A stretch of DNA of 64,000 nt. Source: Mucilaginibacter sp. Lineage in GTDB: Bacteria; Bacteroidota; Bacteroidia; Sphingobacteriales; Sphingobacteriaceae. The position numbers and the translations under genes were made by a program. Below the pieces are notes generated by a model that was not told the DNA's origin, did not search any database, and saw only the letters and a list, made by a program, of their open reading frames with translations. This document shows, one piece after another, positions 17,382 to 25,576 of the stretch (position 1 is the stretch's first letter; every line of letters begins with the position of its first letter). The DNA is taken from NCBI RefSeq assembly GCF_025362475.1, contig NZ_JANYGH010000079.1:1-64000 (forward strand). Direction: 5' to 3'.

Positions 17382-18278
17382 ATGATAAAGGCCTCGTACG
17401 AAGTTCTTCAACCCGCAAACACGCAGTCATTCCTGGTCAGGAAATTTGATAAACTGGCATTTGATGCCCCTTACCATTTTCATGAGGAATATGAGCTGAC
17501 ATGCATCATAAAAGGCGCCGGCAAACGATATGTTGGCAGCCACATGGAAGACTTTGTGTCTGGCGATGTTGTGTTACTTGGCCCTAACCTGCCTCATTGT
17601 TGGAAACTGGAGGGCGGTGATATTTTGCCCAGTGAAGCATGCGCTATTGTGATACAGTTTAACGATGCTTTTTTAGGCGACGAGTTTTTTAACAAGTTTG
17701 AGCTACTGCATATTAAGAAGCTTTTTCAAAAAAGCGGCTGTGGGATTTCGTTCCACTCAGATACGCAGGCAGAGGTTAAGCAACTTTTGATGAACCTAGT
17801 TGAGGAAAAAAGCAATTTCAGGATATTGATAGGCTTACTGGAGGTACTGCAGTGCCTGGCCTCGTCAGATGAATATATCCTGCTTGATCAGCACCGCATT
17901 GTGGCAGAGCGTACATCTGCAGAGCGGGAACGCATTAACCCGGTATTTGCCTACCTGGTTGAAAATTTCAGAAAGCAGGTATCACTGGATAAAGCCGCCA
18001 GCATAGCTAACATGACCACAAATGCTTTTTGTAAATACTTTAAGAAAGTAACCCGCAAAACATTTATGGAAACCATAATTGAATACCGGCTTAATTATGC
18101 CATACAGCAATTAGTACAAACAGATAAACCTATATCCGAAATTTCATTTGAAAGCGGCTTTGGCGATGTATCGCATTTTTATAAAATGTTTAAGGCCAAA
18201 ATGCACCTTAGCCCGCTTAATTACCGTAAACGGTTTATGCGTAATTTAGCCAGTAGTGCCAAAAAACTATCGGCCTAA
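17382..18278 (+). CDS. AraC family transcriptional regulator
   Basis: The N-terminal ~90 residues look like a cupin sensor (APYHFHEEYELTCIIKGAGKRYVG, VLLGPNLPHCW). The C-terminal ~100 residues form the double helix-turn-helix of AraC/XylS regulators, with the conserved ISEISFESGFGDVSHFYKMFK segment and ending SPLNYRKRF. The 298 residues match the family. The ligand is unknown. The divergent PhyH oxygenase gene is its likely target. It ends 6 bp before the convergent response regulator gene. Confidence 0.9.
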   Translation: MIKASYEVLQPANTQSFLVRKFDKLAFDAPYHFHEEYELTCIIKGAGKRYVGSHMEDFVSGDVVLLGPNLPHCWKLEGGDILPSEACAIVIQFNDAFLGDEFFNKFELLHIKKLFQKSGCGISFHSDTQAEVKQLLMNLVEEKSNFRILIGLLEVLQCLASSDEYILLDQHRIVAERTSAERERINPVFAYLVENFRKQVSLDKAASIANMTTNAFCKYFKKVTRKTFMETIIEYRLNYAIQQLVQTDKPISEISFESGFGDVSHFYKMFKAKMHLSPLNYRKRFMRNLASSAKKLSA

Positions 18279-18283
18279 AAAAA

Positions 18284-18940
18284 TTATACTACGTTGATGA
18301 TACCGCGTTTAATGGCATATATAACCAGGCCGACTAAATTTTTTGAACCGGTTTTTTCAAACAACCGGGCCCGGTAGCCCTCAACGGTACGTACACTCAG
18401 AAAAATTTTATCGGCTATTTCCTGGTTTGAGTATTCCTGGCAAACAAGTTTCAAAACCTCTACTTCACGTTCATTCAGGTCGGCTTTATTTTGAGCAATA
18501 TTTTCGGCGTGATCATTGCCCACCAGTTGTTTAATGAGCGTAATGGATAAATGTTCATTAAAATAAAAACCCTTGCTATGAACGGTAGATACAGCTTCGA
18601 TGATCTCCTCCGGCTCGGCATTTTTAAGCAGGTAGCCCGATGCCCCGGCTTTCATCATGTCAACAATATATTTATCCTCGTTAAACATGGATAGTGCCAG
18701 TATCTTAATATTTTTATAATTCTGATGAACAAAAGCTGTAGTTTGAATACCATCCATCTCCGGCATTTTTATATCCATCAAAAGCACATCAGGGGTTTGG
18801 GTTGTTAATAACCCCATCAATTCTTTACCGTTTGAAGCCTCAAGTACCAGGTCAAAATCTTTGAAATCTTCAAGCGTAGCTTTTAAGCCATTTCTGAAAA
18901 TTTTATGATCATCTACAATACCTAATTTAATTGTACCCAT
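18284..18940 (-). CDS. LuxR/NarL-type response regulator
   Basis: It has a receiver domain with acidic pocket VDDH, phospho-acceptor Asp56 in DVLLMDIKMPEMDG, the conserved Thr/Ser region LALSMF and Lys in YLLKNAEPEEI. The C-terminal LuxR helix-turn-helix reads LNEREVEVLKLVCQEYSNQEIADKIFLSVRTVEGYR. Its 44 bp distance from the HisKA_3 kinase gene makes the two a two-component pair. They end a four-gene minus-strand run that starts with the CPGS-motif protein, so I expect it to control that locus, perhaps through the repeat found upstream of the neighbouring genes. Confidence 0.93.
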   Translation of the reverse strand: MGTIKLGIVDDHKIFRNGLKATLEDFKDFDLVLEASNGKELMGLLTTQTPDVLLMDIKMPEMDGIQTTAFVHQNYKNIKILALSMFNEDKYIVDMMKAGASGYLLKNAEPEEIIEAVSTVHSKGFYFNEHLSITLIKQLVGNDHAENIAQNKADLNEREVEVLKLVCQEYSNQEIADKIFLSVRTVEGYRARLFEKTGSKNLVGLVIYAIKRGIINVV

Positions 18941-18984
18941 TGATTCACAAATAGTTGAATAAAGATAGTTTTAATGTAACAAAA

Positions 18985-19767
18985 CTATGCTATTTTTAAT
19001 TTAATAGTAGTGAGCGTACCATTTAATGGCTTGCTGTAAATATTAATGTCCCCGTTAATCAACTGCACCCGGCTTTCCAGGTTTTTAATTCCAAACCCCT
19101 GCTTTACTCCACCCAGGTTAAAGCCCACGCCGTTATCTTTAAACTCCATCACCATATAATTACCCTCCTTGTTAATAGACAGGTAAATAACTGTCGCATC
19201 GGAGTGTTTAATGGCGTTGCCAAAAAGCTCCTGCGCTATACGGTAAAGGGTAAGTTCTATTTCTTGCGCAAAGCGCTGGTCGGGCATATTTTTACTAAAC
19301 TTTACTTTAATATGGGTGGTTTGCTCAACCTTATTACTTAAAGCTTCAACAGCAACTAACAGGCCATAATCGGTAAGTACGGGAGGCAACACATTATGAA
19401 TAATATTACGAATCTCCTGGATGCATTCATCGGTCAGTTTTCGCGTATCGGCAAGCAGCGGCTGCGTTGCTTCGCTCATGCAATTTTTATCAAGCCGGTG
19501 CAAATTAAGCTTTATGGCCGATAACACCTGCCCAACACTATCATGCAGATCCTCAGCCAGCCGCTTGCGTTCACTCTCCTGAGTTTCAAAAACAGCGGCC
19601 AGCAGATCGCTTTGGCGCGCGTCATGTAATGATCGTAATTCAACCTGATTTTTGATCATTTTACGCTGGTAAATGATCACAAAAAAGAACAAGCAGGTGA
19701 TCAGTACCACTACTACCAGTGTACCAATTATTAATACCGGGATCAGGTTGTTTTGTGGGGTTTGCAA
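18985..19767 (-). CDS. Sensor histidine kinase (HisKA_3 type), membrane-anchored
   Basis: One N-terminal membrane helix (~residues 9-33) is followed directly by the dimerisation/phosphorylation helix with His75 in ESERKRLAEDLHDSVGQ and by a HATPase domain (N box ELFGNAIKHS, G1 DNGVGFNLGG, G2 QGFGIKNLESR). There is almost no periplasmic or cytoplasmic sensor domain, so sensing is probably done by a partner. The upstream membrane protein gene overlaps its start by 25 bp and is the obvious candidate. The response regulator gene follows. Confidence 0.92.
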   Translation of the reverse strand: MQTPQNNLIPVLIIGTLVVVVLITCLFFFVIIYQRKMIKNQVELRSLHDARQSDLLAAVFETQESERKRLAEDLHDSVGQVLSAIKLNLHRLDKNCMSEATQPLLADTRKLTDECIQEIRNIIHNVLPPVLTDYGLLVAVEALSNKVEQTTHIKVKFSKNMPDQRFAQEIELTLYRIAQELFGNAIKHSDATVIYLSINKEGNYMVMEFKDNGVGFNLGGVKQGFGIKNLESRVQLINGDINIYSKPLNGTLTTIKLKIA

Positions 19768-20375
19768 AGTAATCCTACTGAAAATAAAATATTAGCGATT
19801 ATGTTAGTAATGCTGTTAATTATATAGTAATTGTGCCGGTCACTTATGGGTATTTGTGTTAATAGCATAAACAGAAAAATATTAACTGATGAATAAAACA
19901 GAACACCCGCATTTATCCAGAACAGCCCTTGTTTTTCAATGTCAATATATTTTAAGGGATTTAACAACTTGTAAAAGTATATTAAAGATAATATAATTAA
20001 AGATACGCTCAATGATGTATTTGAAACTGTGGGGTATTCATTCATATTGCTATTAAAATACAGCATAAGCACAAATGTGATGAAAGCAAGTGCGAGTGTG
20101 ATCTTTTTAAGAATAGGTTTATTGAACAGAACGTAATAAATTAACGTGTAGAAGATCAGGGACACTAAAATATTTAAATGAATAACCGGCATGTTGTTTT
20201 TTGTTCCGCTTTCTGACATTAGCCACATGACAGGATCAAAAGTGCTGGATATAAGAAAATAAAGAGCTGCGATTTTCAAAACCCTATCAAGGTGCTTATA
20301 ATTATATACTGTTGCCAATACAGGAAAAAAGCCAGATATCCCTGAGATTAGAGCAAATATATTATCTATAGACAT
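19743..20375 (-). CDS. Polytopic membrane protein, probable sensor partner of the kinase
   Basis: The 210-residue protein consists of about six or seven hydrophobic helices with short loops and no recognised domain. It has no catalytic motif that I can see. It overlaps the kinase gene by 25 bp and begins 25 bp after the CPGS-motif gene, so the four genes are very likely cotranscribed. Since the kinase lacks its own sensor domain, I infer that this protein detects the signal or anchors the complex. Confidence 0.75.
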   Translation of the reverse strand: MSIDNIFALISGISGFFPVLATVYNYKHLDRVLKIAALYFLISSTFDPVMWLMSESGTKNNMPVIHLNILVSLIFYTLIYYVLFNKPILKKITLALAFITFVLMLYFNSNMNEYPTVSNTSLSVSLIILSLIYFYKLLNPLKYIDIEKQGLFWINAGVLFYSSVNIFLFMLLTQIPISDRHNYYIINSITNIIANILFSVGLLCKPHKTT

Positions 20376-20400
20376 GGCTATTAATAAATTGGTGCTTTAA

Positions 20401-20934
20401 TTAGCTTCCTGAAAGTGCATTTTTGGGGCAGCCTGTAGATCCTGGACATGGATACGATTGATTACCTACTAAATTATCAGTAGTTGGAGCAGATACTTTA
20501 AATGTTTTTATTTCTGTAGATACAGCAGCAACTTCTTTTTTAACTTCTCCGGGTAATTGATCCTGGCCATCTGCCTGTACCCCGGTTATTACAAAGCGTT
20601 TTTCACCTTCGGCATTGGCAACTACTTTGATAAAGAAATTGCCTACGCTTACAAAAAACTTTTGCCAGCCGCTAAGCTGTTGTTTATTAGCATAATAAAT
20701 GCGAATGCCTAAACAGCCATTTTGTTGCAATATAGTGTTCAATATCTTTTGTCCAAAAAATTGAGATACAACTCCATCAGGATGTCTGTGTCTGTGGTTA
20801 CGTGTCCAGCTGGCGGCAAGTTCAAGATCAATGGGTGCACCTTCATCACCGGTAATTGGATTAGGGTCTCTTGGTTTTGTTTCCATAAGTAATTTTAATA
20901 GAGGGTTAGGGATAAGTTTGGCTAAAACTAACAT
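20401..20934 (-). CDS. Uncharacterised protein with GIRIYYA segment and C-terminal CPGSTGCPK motif
   Basis: I recognise the pattern from hypothetical proteins of Bacteroidota but know no function. Visible parts are an Arg/His-rich NHRHRHPDG, an amphipathic helix (SQFFGQKILNTILQQNG), CLGIRIYYA at 74-82, a beta segment EKRFVITGVQADGQDQLPG, and a terminal SYPCPGSTGCPK (Cys163, Cys169) before SGS. There is no signal peptide. Met17 (20886) is an alternative start. The paired cysteines could bind metal, form a disulfide or be modified. It is first in a run with a membrane protein, kinase and response regulator. A divergent gene encodes a larger protein with the same two landmarks. Confidence 0.75.
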   Translation of the reverse strand: MLVLAKLIPNPLLKLLMETKPRDPNPITGDEGAPIDLELAASWTRNHRHRHPDGVVSQFFGQKILNTILQQNGCLGIRIYYANKQQLSGWQKFFVSVGNFFIKVVANAEGEKRFVITGVQADGQDQLPGEVKKEVAAVSTEIKTFKVSAPTTDNLVGNQSYPCPGSTGCPKNALSGS

Positions 20935-21279
20935 TAATTAGTTATTATTTCAATGATCAAAAAACGTAGAGAGTAAAACTAAACGACACGACAATATCAT
21001 AATTAACTCATTTATAATAGTTTATAAATTTTAATGCTCTTAAAATTTATATTTTTACGTATTTCTACGCATTCAAAACTGTATTAATACGTGCTCCATA
21101 ACCCATTGAGAATGAACTGTTTTGTATGGTGTTTTAAATGACCCTTCTTAAACTTAATCTTGGCCGCCTTTGGCAGCGATTCGATATAATACGATATTGG
21201 TTTTATTATTAATTTGGCTAAATATTATTAATACCTTTAATAAGTAATTCATCACATCAAAAACCTAAGTCTAAACATC
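20935..21279. other. 345 bp divergent promoter region
   Basis: This AT-rich space lies between the two CPGS-motif genes, so it should hold promoters in both directions. It contains one copy of the repeat described at 21056-21091. I see no other gene-like or RNA-like structure. Confidence 0.6.
21056..21091. promoter_or_regulatory. Candidate operator, copy 1
   Basis: The segment reads tacgtatttctacgc, then a short variable stretch, then aaaactgtattaatacg. A nearly identical segment lies at 22299-22332 before the 611-residue protein gene. It contains tacgtat and tacgcat ten bases apart, a spacing of one helical turn, as expected for sites bound by NarL/LuxR-type regulators. A regulator of that type is encoded in the same locus. 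The binding role is inferred. Confidence 0.5.
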
Positions 21280-22215
21280 ATGCAATCTGAAATACCGATC
21301 AGCAAAATTAACCCGGAGCAAGTAGGCAAATTTATTACCAAAAGCTATTATCAGGAACTCGCTCAAAATTTCGAAGATAAATTCCCATCAGAAGCCCGTT
21401 CTGTAACACTCTCAAAATCAACACTTGAAACAGCCTTAGGCGACAAAAATGTCTCAGGCATTAAATTCATGAACGGCCTTGAAGATGCAAACGTTCCCTC
21501 GTCAAGGCTTCTTGTGCTTATGCCTGTCAATTATACTATGAATAGCAGCCTTCCAAATGCCTTGATCAATAAGAGTGGCTTTATGACAAATACCGGTGCT
21601 ATAATCTCTTTAGAAAAAACATGGCAGGTATTATTTAATCATGTACTTAATTTTAAAAAACTTGATTTAAGCGTTCATTACACAAAAATTAACCGGGGAT
21701 CATTTCTTGGACGTAACGTGCTAATCGAACTTGTAAATAAAACTGATGGTGATAACCTTATTTATAATTTTGGTTATAATATGGAGATGAATTACCCGTA
21801 CAAGGCACTCATACACCCCGAAAACAATTTGTCTTTAATAGTAGACCAATCATTTCCTTGCCCGGGTTCATCCGGTTGCCCTAAAACAGATAGTGATATG
21901 TGCGCACTTACCCATATTGCAACCAATTTTGCCGGTAACAACGCCGAAGGACAATTAAATGTACTTAGGGCTTTCAGAGATAAGATTTTGCAGGATAAAT
22001 TTAATGGCACCGAAATAGAAAAATATTATACCATTTCAGCATCATTACTGGAGGCTATTAATAAGCGGCAAAACCAAGAAATTATATTTAAAGGCATATA
22101 TGATAAATATATAAAAACATCCATCGATTCGATAAAACATAATGATGAGGCAACCGCCTACGCCCTGTTCCAGGAAGCTATGCAGCACCTTACAGATACT
22201 TATTTATATCAATAA
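21280..22215 (+). CDS. Uncharacterised protein with internal CPGSSGCPK motif (311 aa)
   Basis: The N-terminus parallels the divergent 177-residue protein: FPSEARSVTLSKSTLETAL, a helix, then VSGIKFMNG at 58-66. The middle is beta-rich and ends in DQSFPCPGSSGCPK (Cys194, Cys200), followed by TDSDMC. A helical C-terminal extension of ~100 residues (CALTHIATNFAGN to LYQ) is absent from the small paralogue. It has no signal peptide or membrane helix. I know no function. The shared motif, divergent arrangement and flanking two-component genes suggest that both proteins act in one system. Confidence 0.75.
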   Translation: MQSEIPISKINPEQVGKFITKSYYQELAQNFEDKFPSEARSVTLSKSTLETALGDKNVSGIKFMNGLEDANVPSSRLLVLMPVNYTMNSSLPNALINKSGFMTNTGAIISLEKTWQVLFNHVLNFKKLDLSVHYTKINRGSFLGRNVLIELVNKTDGDNLIYNFGYNMEMNYPYKALIHPENNLSLIVDQSFPCPGSSGCPKTDSDMCALTHIATNFAGNNAEGQLNVLRAFRDKILQDKFNGTEIEKYYTISASLLEAINKRQNQEIIFKGIYDKYIKTSIDSIKHNDEATAYALFQEAMQHLTDTYLYQ

Positions 22216-22226
22216 TTCCCAAGAAC

Positions 22227-22266
22227 AAAAAAAAGCGTCTTTTCTTAACTGAGATGGCGCTTTTTT
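22227..22266 (+). terminator. Rho-independent terminator
   Basis: An A-run followed by agcgtct and, after a short loop, agatggcgctttttt forms a hairpin with a T-run, 12 bp past the stop of the 311-residue protein gene. Confidence 0.7.
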
Positions 22267-22298
22267 GGTTTATATCTCACCAGTTTGCATAACCGCAC

Positions 22299-22332
22299 GC
22301 GTATTTCTACGCTACAAAACTGTATTAGTACG
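22299..22332. promoter_or_regulatory. Candidate operator, copy 2
   Basis: The segment reads cgcgtatttctacgc, then aaaactgtattagtacg, the same order and spacing as the copy at 21056-21091 with only a few differences. It lies ~185 bp before the ATG of the 611-residue protein gene and after the previous gene's terminator, so it is in a promoter region. Confidence 0.5.
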
Positions 22333-22514
22333 CTAACAGATAGCGTACAACCCCAAGCTATAAAACAGTAGTAGCAACATTGATTAGGATCATTTTTAGC
22401 TAAACCTTTGATATATCAAATCAGCGGCATGAAGTGCCTGCATGGTTAGATGTTATGGAGTATGCCGAAAATCCAATTAAAGAGTAAGCCGAAAAAAATC
22501 TAAATTAAAAACCT

Positions 22515-24350
22515 ATGAGCTTTATTATTAAAGGAAACCTACGTGGTTTGCTGTGTTCTGATTGTGAGATCCCCATATCTGGTACATCTGTAAAAGTTTA
22601 CAAACCTTTGGACAGGGGCAACGAAACCCGCCTGGCAGTAGCTGATGCCAAACAAACATTTCACCAGGTAAGCGATGAAGAACTGAAAGAAAAAGAAAAG
22701 CTATTTGTTGCCGAAGGCAGTTTACAGGATAATGGTGATTTTGTTATTCAGATTGGCGATAAATCGGGCTATGAGGGCGGAGCTTTGGATGTTGACTGGT
22801 ATTGCGGCAACACCCCTATAAAAATCGGTCCCGGACCAAAAAAAGACCTTTCCCTGCAATTTCATATCACCACGTTACAGCCAATGTATAAGCAAAGTGA
22901 AAGGGGCGAGCAGTTAGCATACTTTGAATATAAAATAGATTCTAAATGGTTTTGCCGAATCCTTACCCTGCTTGATATCTGGGCGGTTTGTGGCATCGTA
23001 GTTGACTGCGAAACCAAAAAACCAATAGCGGGTGTAAAAGTATTTGCCTACGATGTTGATTTGTTTCAGGATGATACATTGGGCAATGCTTATACCGATT
23101 TTAATGGCAAGTTTGTTATTGTGTACCCCGGCGCCAATTTCAGGCAAACACTGCTTTCGCCATTTTTAAATGTAGAATGGCCTGCCGGTCCTGATTATTA
23201 TTTCAGAATTGAATCATCATCCGGCGCTGTTTTGTTGCAGGAAGATAGGACCCGCGGCCGCCAAACGGACAGACACAACGCTCATAATTGCTTTTGCGTG
23301 AAGCTATGTGTTAAAGGAGGCGATATTCAGGTTCCCTGGTTTACCGCAGTAGGCAACTTCAGTATTACATCAGATATTGATGCATCCGGCAAAACGTTGA
23401 TTACTAAATTTGGCGCCGGTGGCACCGGGTATGGCTTTTTCAGTTCGGTTAAACTGGAGGGTTATGCAACAAAAAAAGTTCCTACTGCACCAGCAAGTGC
23501 ACTTCATTATCGCTTTTTATACTCATTGGATAATATAAATTTTAGCCCGGTAACCAGTGCACAAATGGAAAGCACCCCGCTTAAAGTGGCCACACGCCAA
23601 ATTACCTGGAACGGCACAACGGGTTTTCAGGATGTAGTTATCGATATTAATCAGCCGGCATCTGTACCTGATAGTATCCCGGCCGATAACTTTCCAAACC
23701 CAATCCCGGATCATGTTCTTAATCCGGATGTTAATGGCTGGATAAGGGTTGACCAGCCCGCGTTAGATAATGGATTTTACGGGGCGCTTCTTTATTTAAA
23801 TACCAACACCATTATTGGCGGCGGCGATGCAAGCACCGGTTTAACAGCGGGAGATGCCGTAAGCGTCGCAGATCAAAAAAATGGTAAAATGTTATATATC
23901 CAATTTCAAACCACAGATGACCCAACCAACCCTGCATCTACCAATTTAAATACCCAGGCGCTCATCGGTAAAATATATGTAAACAACTGGAACGAGGTAA
24001 ACCTGCTTAAACTGGAAGAACTGTTTGCAGGAGGCGGCAGCGGTTGTACACCGGTGCAATCGCAGGCCCATGCCGATTATACAGTTGATCATGAACTGAT
24101 AGCCAGTTGGAGCATGGGTGTATGGTCAAACGCTATAGGCAGTGTAGCGGGCTTACCATCGGGGACTTTCCCAAGAGGCGGAGCCGCTAAGTTTAACCTG
24201 GCATCGCCACCGATACCTTATGTATTAGTGCCTGCATTTAATACCTGGCCATCATGTGCGTATAGCTTAACATTAAACACTGTACGTAATTTAACTACCG
24301 GTGAATATAACGACCAGGGTAAAACCAACCAGGTTATCTTCTGTAAGTAA
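22515..24350 (+). CDS. Uncharacterised 611-residue protein with carboxypeptidase-like regulatory domain
   Basis: I do not recognise the full-length family. The N-terminal ~120 residues include a Cys pair (LLCSDCEIPISG) and a beta-rich segment. Residues ~155-240 (AVCGIVVDCETKKPIAGVKVFAYD to TDFNGKFVIVYPG) look like a carboxypeptidase-regulatory/transthyretin-like fold. A Cys-rich stretch (HNCFCVKLC) follows, then a beta- and Asn/Gly-rich C-terminal half. There is no signal peptide. That is unusual for this domain type, which is mostly exported in Bacteroidota. It has its own terminator and a copy of the candidate operator, so it is probably a separate unit of the same regulon. Confidence 0.7.
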   Translation: MSFIIKGNLRGLLCSDCEIPISGTSVKVYKPLDRGNETRLAVADAKQTFHQVSDEELKEKEKLFVAEGSLQDNGDFVIQIGDKSGYEGGALDVDWYCGNTPIKIGPGPKKDLSLQFHITTLQPMYKQSERGEQLAYFEYKIDSKWFCRILTLLDIWAVCGIVVDCETKKPIAGVKVFAYDVDLFQDDTLGNAYTDFNGKFVIVYPGANFRQTLLSPFLNVEWPAGPDYYFRIESSSGAVLLQEDRTRGRQTDRHNAHNCFCVKLCVKGGDIQVPWFTAVGNFSITSDIDASGKTLITKFGAGGTGYGFFSSVKLEGYATKKVPTAPASALHYRFLYSLDNINFSPVTSAQMESTPLKVATRQITWNGTTGFQDVVIDINQPASVPDSIPADNFPNPIPDHVLNPDVNGWIRVDQPALDNGFYGALLYLNTNTIIGGGDASTGLTAGDAVSVADQKNGKMLYIQFQTTDDPTNPASTNLNTQALIGKIYVNNWNEVNLLKLEELFAGGGSGCTPVQSQAHADYTVDHELIASWSMGVWSNAIGSVAGLPSGTFPRGGAAKFNLASPPIPYVLVPAFNTWPSCAYSLTLNTVRNLTTGEYNDQGKTNQVIFCK

Positions 24351-24357
24351 ATTGCTC

Positions 24358-24393
24358 AAAAAGGTATCACTTTAATTTAGTGGTACCTTTTTT
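24358..24393 (+). terminator. Rho-independent terminator
   Basis: aaaaaggtatcac pairs with gtggtacctttttt, with one G-U type mismatch and a 9-base loop, 8 bp past the stop of the 611-residue protein gene. Confidence 0.8.
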
Positions 24394-24505
24394 ATTAAAA
24401 CAATCTTAATATATACGAGCACTCATACAATAGGAACAGCATATGACTGAAAAAATCCATAAGTATTAGTGCAGATGCTAATAACTAAATGTAGATATTT
24501 GATAG

Positions 24506-24742
24506 GTGGGTTTTAAACAAAAATTAAATATATCGGTGCCCCCTTCATCCATAACAATTAAATTAATAGTACCACATCTTACAACACAGGATCAAAAACA
24601 CGAGTTTGAAAATGAACACTATTTTTTTAATAGTTTAGAAGATATGTTTTACAACGAAGAAGAGCGGGTTATACAGAAATTAGTAAAGCCTAAAGTGAGT
24701 GGAAGCCTATTGAAAATTATGGTGACCTACTTCGAAAAATAA
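24506..24742 (+). CDS. Small hypothetical protein (78 aa, GTG start)
   Basis: The frame opens with GTG and ends 3 bp before the next plausible frame. The composition is protein-like, with an acidic middle (HYFFNSLEDMFYNEEERVIQKL) and a basic end, but it has no recognised domain and no good ribosome-binding site. It could be a real small protein cotranscribed with the DUF6794 gene or the end of a decayed gene. Confidence 0.35.
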   Translation: MGFKQKLNISVPPSSITIKLIVPHLTTQDQKHEFENEHYFFNSLEDMFYNEEERVIQKLVKPKVSGSLLKIMVTYFEK

Positions 24743-24784
24743 TCTATGAGTTTTAATTCAGATAGAACAATACGTCTCGTGCCA

Positions 24785-25516
24785 ATGAAACTAATAATCA
24801 CGACATTATTAATTTTTGTGTGCATAATCAATTTTACAAGCACCTATGCCCAGGACAGATTACCTCGTAATTTAGATGATGCTATTTCCTATTTTAAGCA
24901 ACATTGGTCGAAGAAAAAGCTAGAAGATTTCAGAGCAAAACCCGAAAACAAGGCAGTTGTAGAGTTGCATTCTTTTGGAACGGGATTATGGATTAGAAAC
25001 ACCTGGATTAGAGGAAACCGCGATACGGTTTTGACAAATTTTTTTTCCGCATTAGGAGTTCACAGCGCAGATGATATGTCTTCAATAATTTTAACTTCTT
25101 TACATAGAAGTTTGAATAATAAGAAAATCAATCTCCACACACAAGTTGAAAATTGCAAGGCTTACTGGAATACAATAATGGACTGTGAAGACAAAGCAAC
25201 AAAAAATGCAGTTTTGATTTACAACAAGTATAAAACCGGAAGAATTGTTACCATTTATATGCCTGTTGATAATAGCGACAACAGTAAAAACGCGGTTCAG
25301 TATGGATGTCCAACTAGCGAATGGACATTTAATCCAAAAAATGACCTACTGATAAAAGCGATAATAGTAGAAAAGTATTTCATAAATAATAAGTCAAATG
25401 TCTTCTTTAAAGTCCAGATAACGAACATGAATCGTAAAGACACCAAAATCTTTTTAAAAGAGGTAAAAGTCGGTGACACGACAGACTTTTCACTTTCTGG
25501 ATTAAAAATTCGATAG
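24785..25516 (+). CDS. Exported DUF6794-like protein
   Basis: I place the start at ATG 24785, because from there the protein begins with a clean signal peptide (MKLIITTLLIFVCIINF, cleaved after TYAQ). The upstream in-frame ATG at 24746 would add 13 unrelated residues. The mature N-terminus (LPRNLDDAISYFKQHWSKKK, HSFGTGLWIRNTWIRG, LGVHSADDMSSIIL) fits DUF6794, a domain of unknown function. The C-terminal half has four cysteines and beta strands and no name. It is probably periplasmic or secreted. Confidence 0.75.
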   Translation: MKLIITTLLIFVCIINFTSTYAQDRLPRNLDDAISYFKQHWSKKKLEDFRAKPENKAVVELHSFGTGLWIRNTWIRGNRDTVLTNFFSALGVHSADDMSSIILTSLHRSLNNKKINLHTQVENCKAYWNTIMDCEDKATKNAVLIYNKYKTGRIVTIYMPVDNSDNSKNAVQYGCPTSEWTFNPKNDLLIKAIIVEKYFINNKSNVFFKVQITNMNRKDTKIFLKEVKVGDTTDFSLSGLKIR

Positions 25517-25576
25517 TATTATTTGCCCTATATTATAGGAGATCCTCGCTAAAGGAATCATATTTTAACCTATCTA

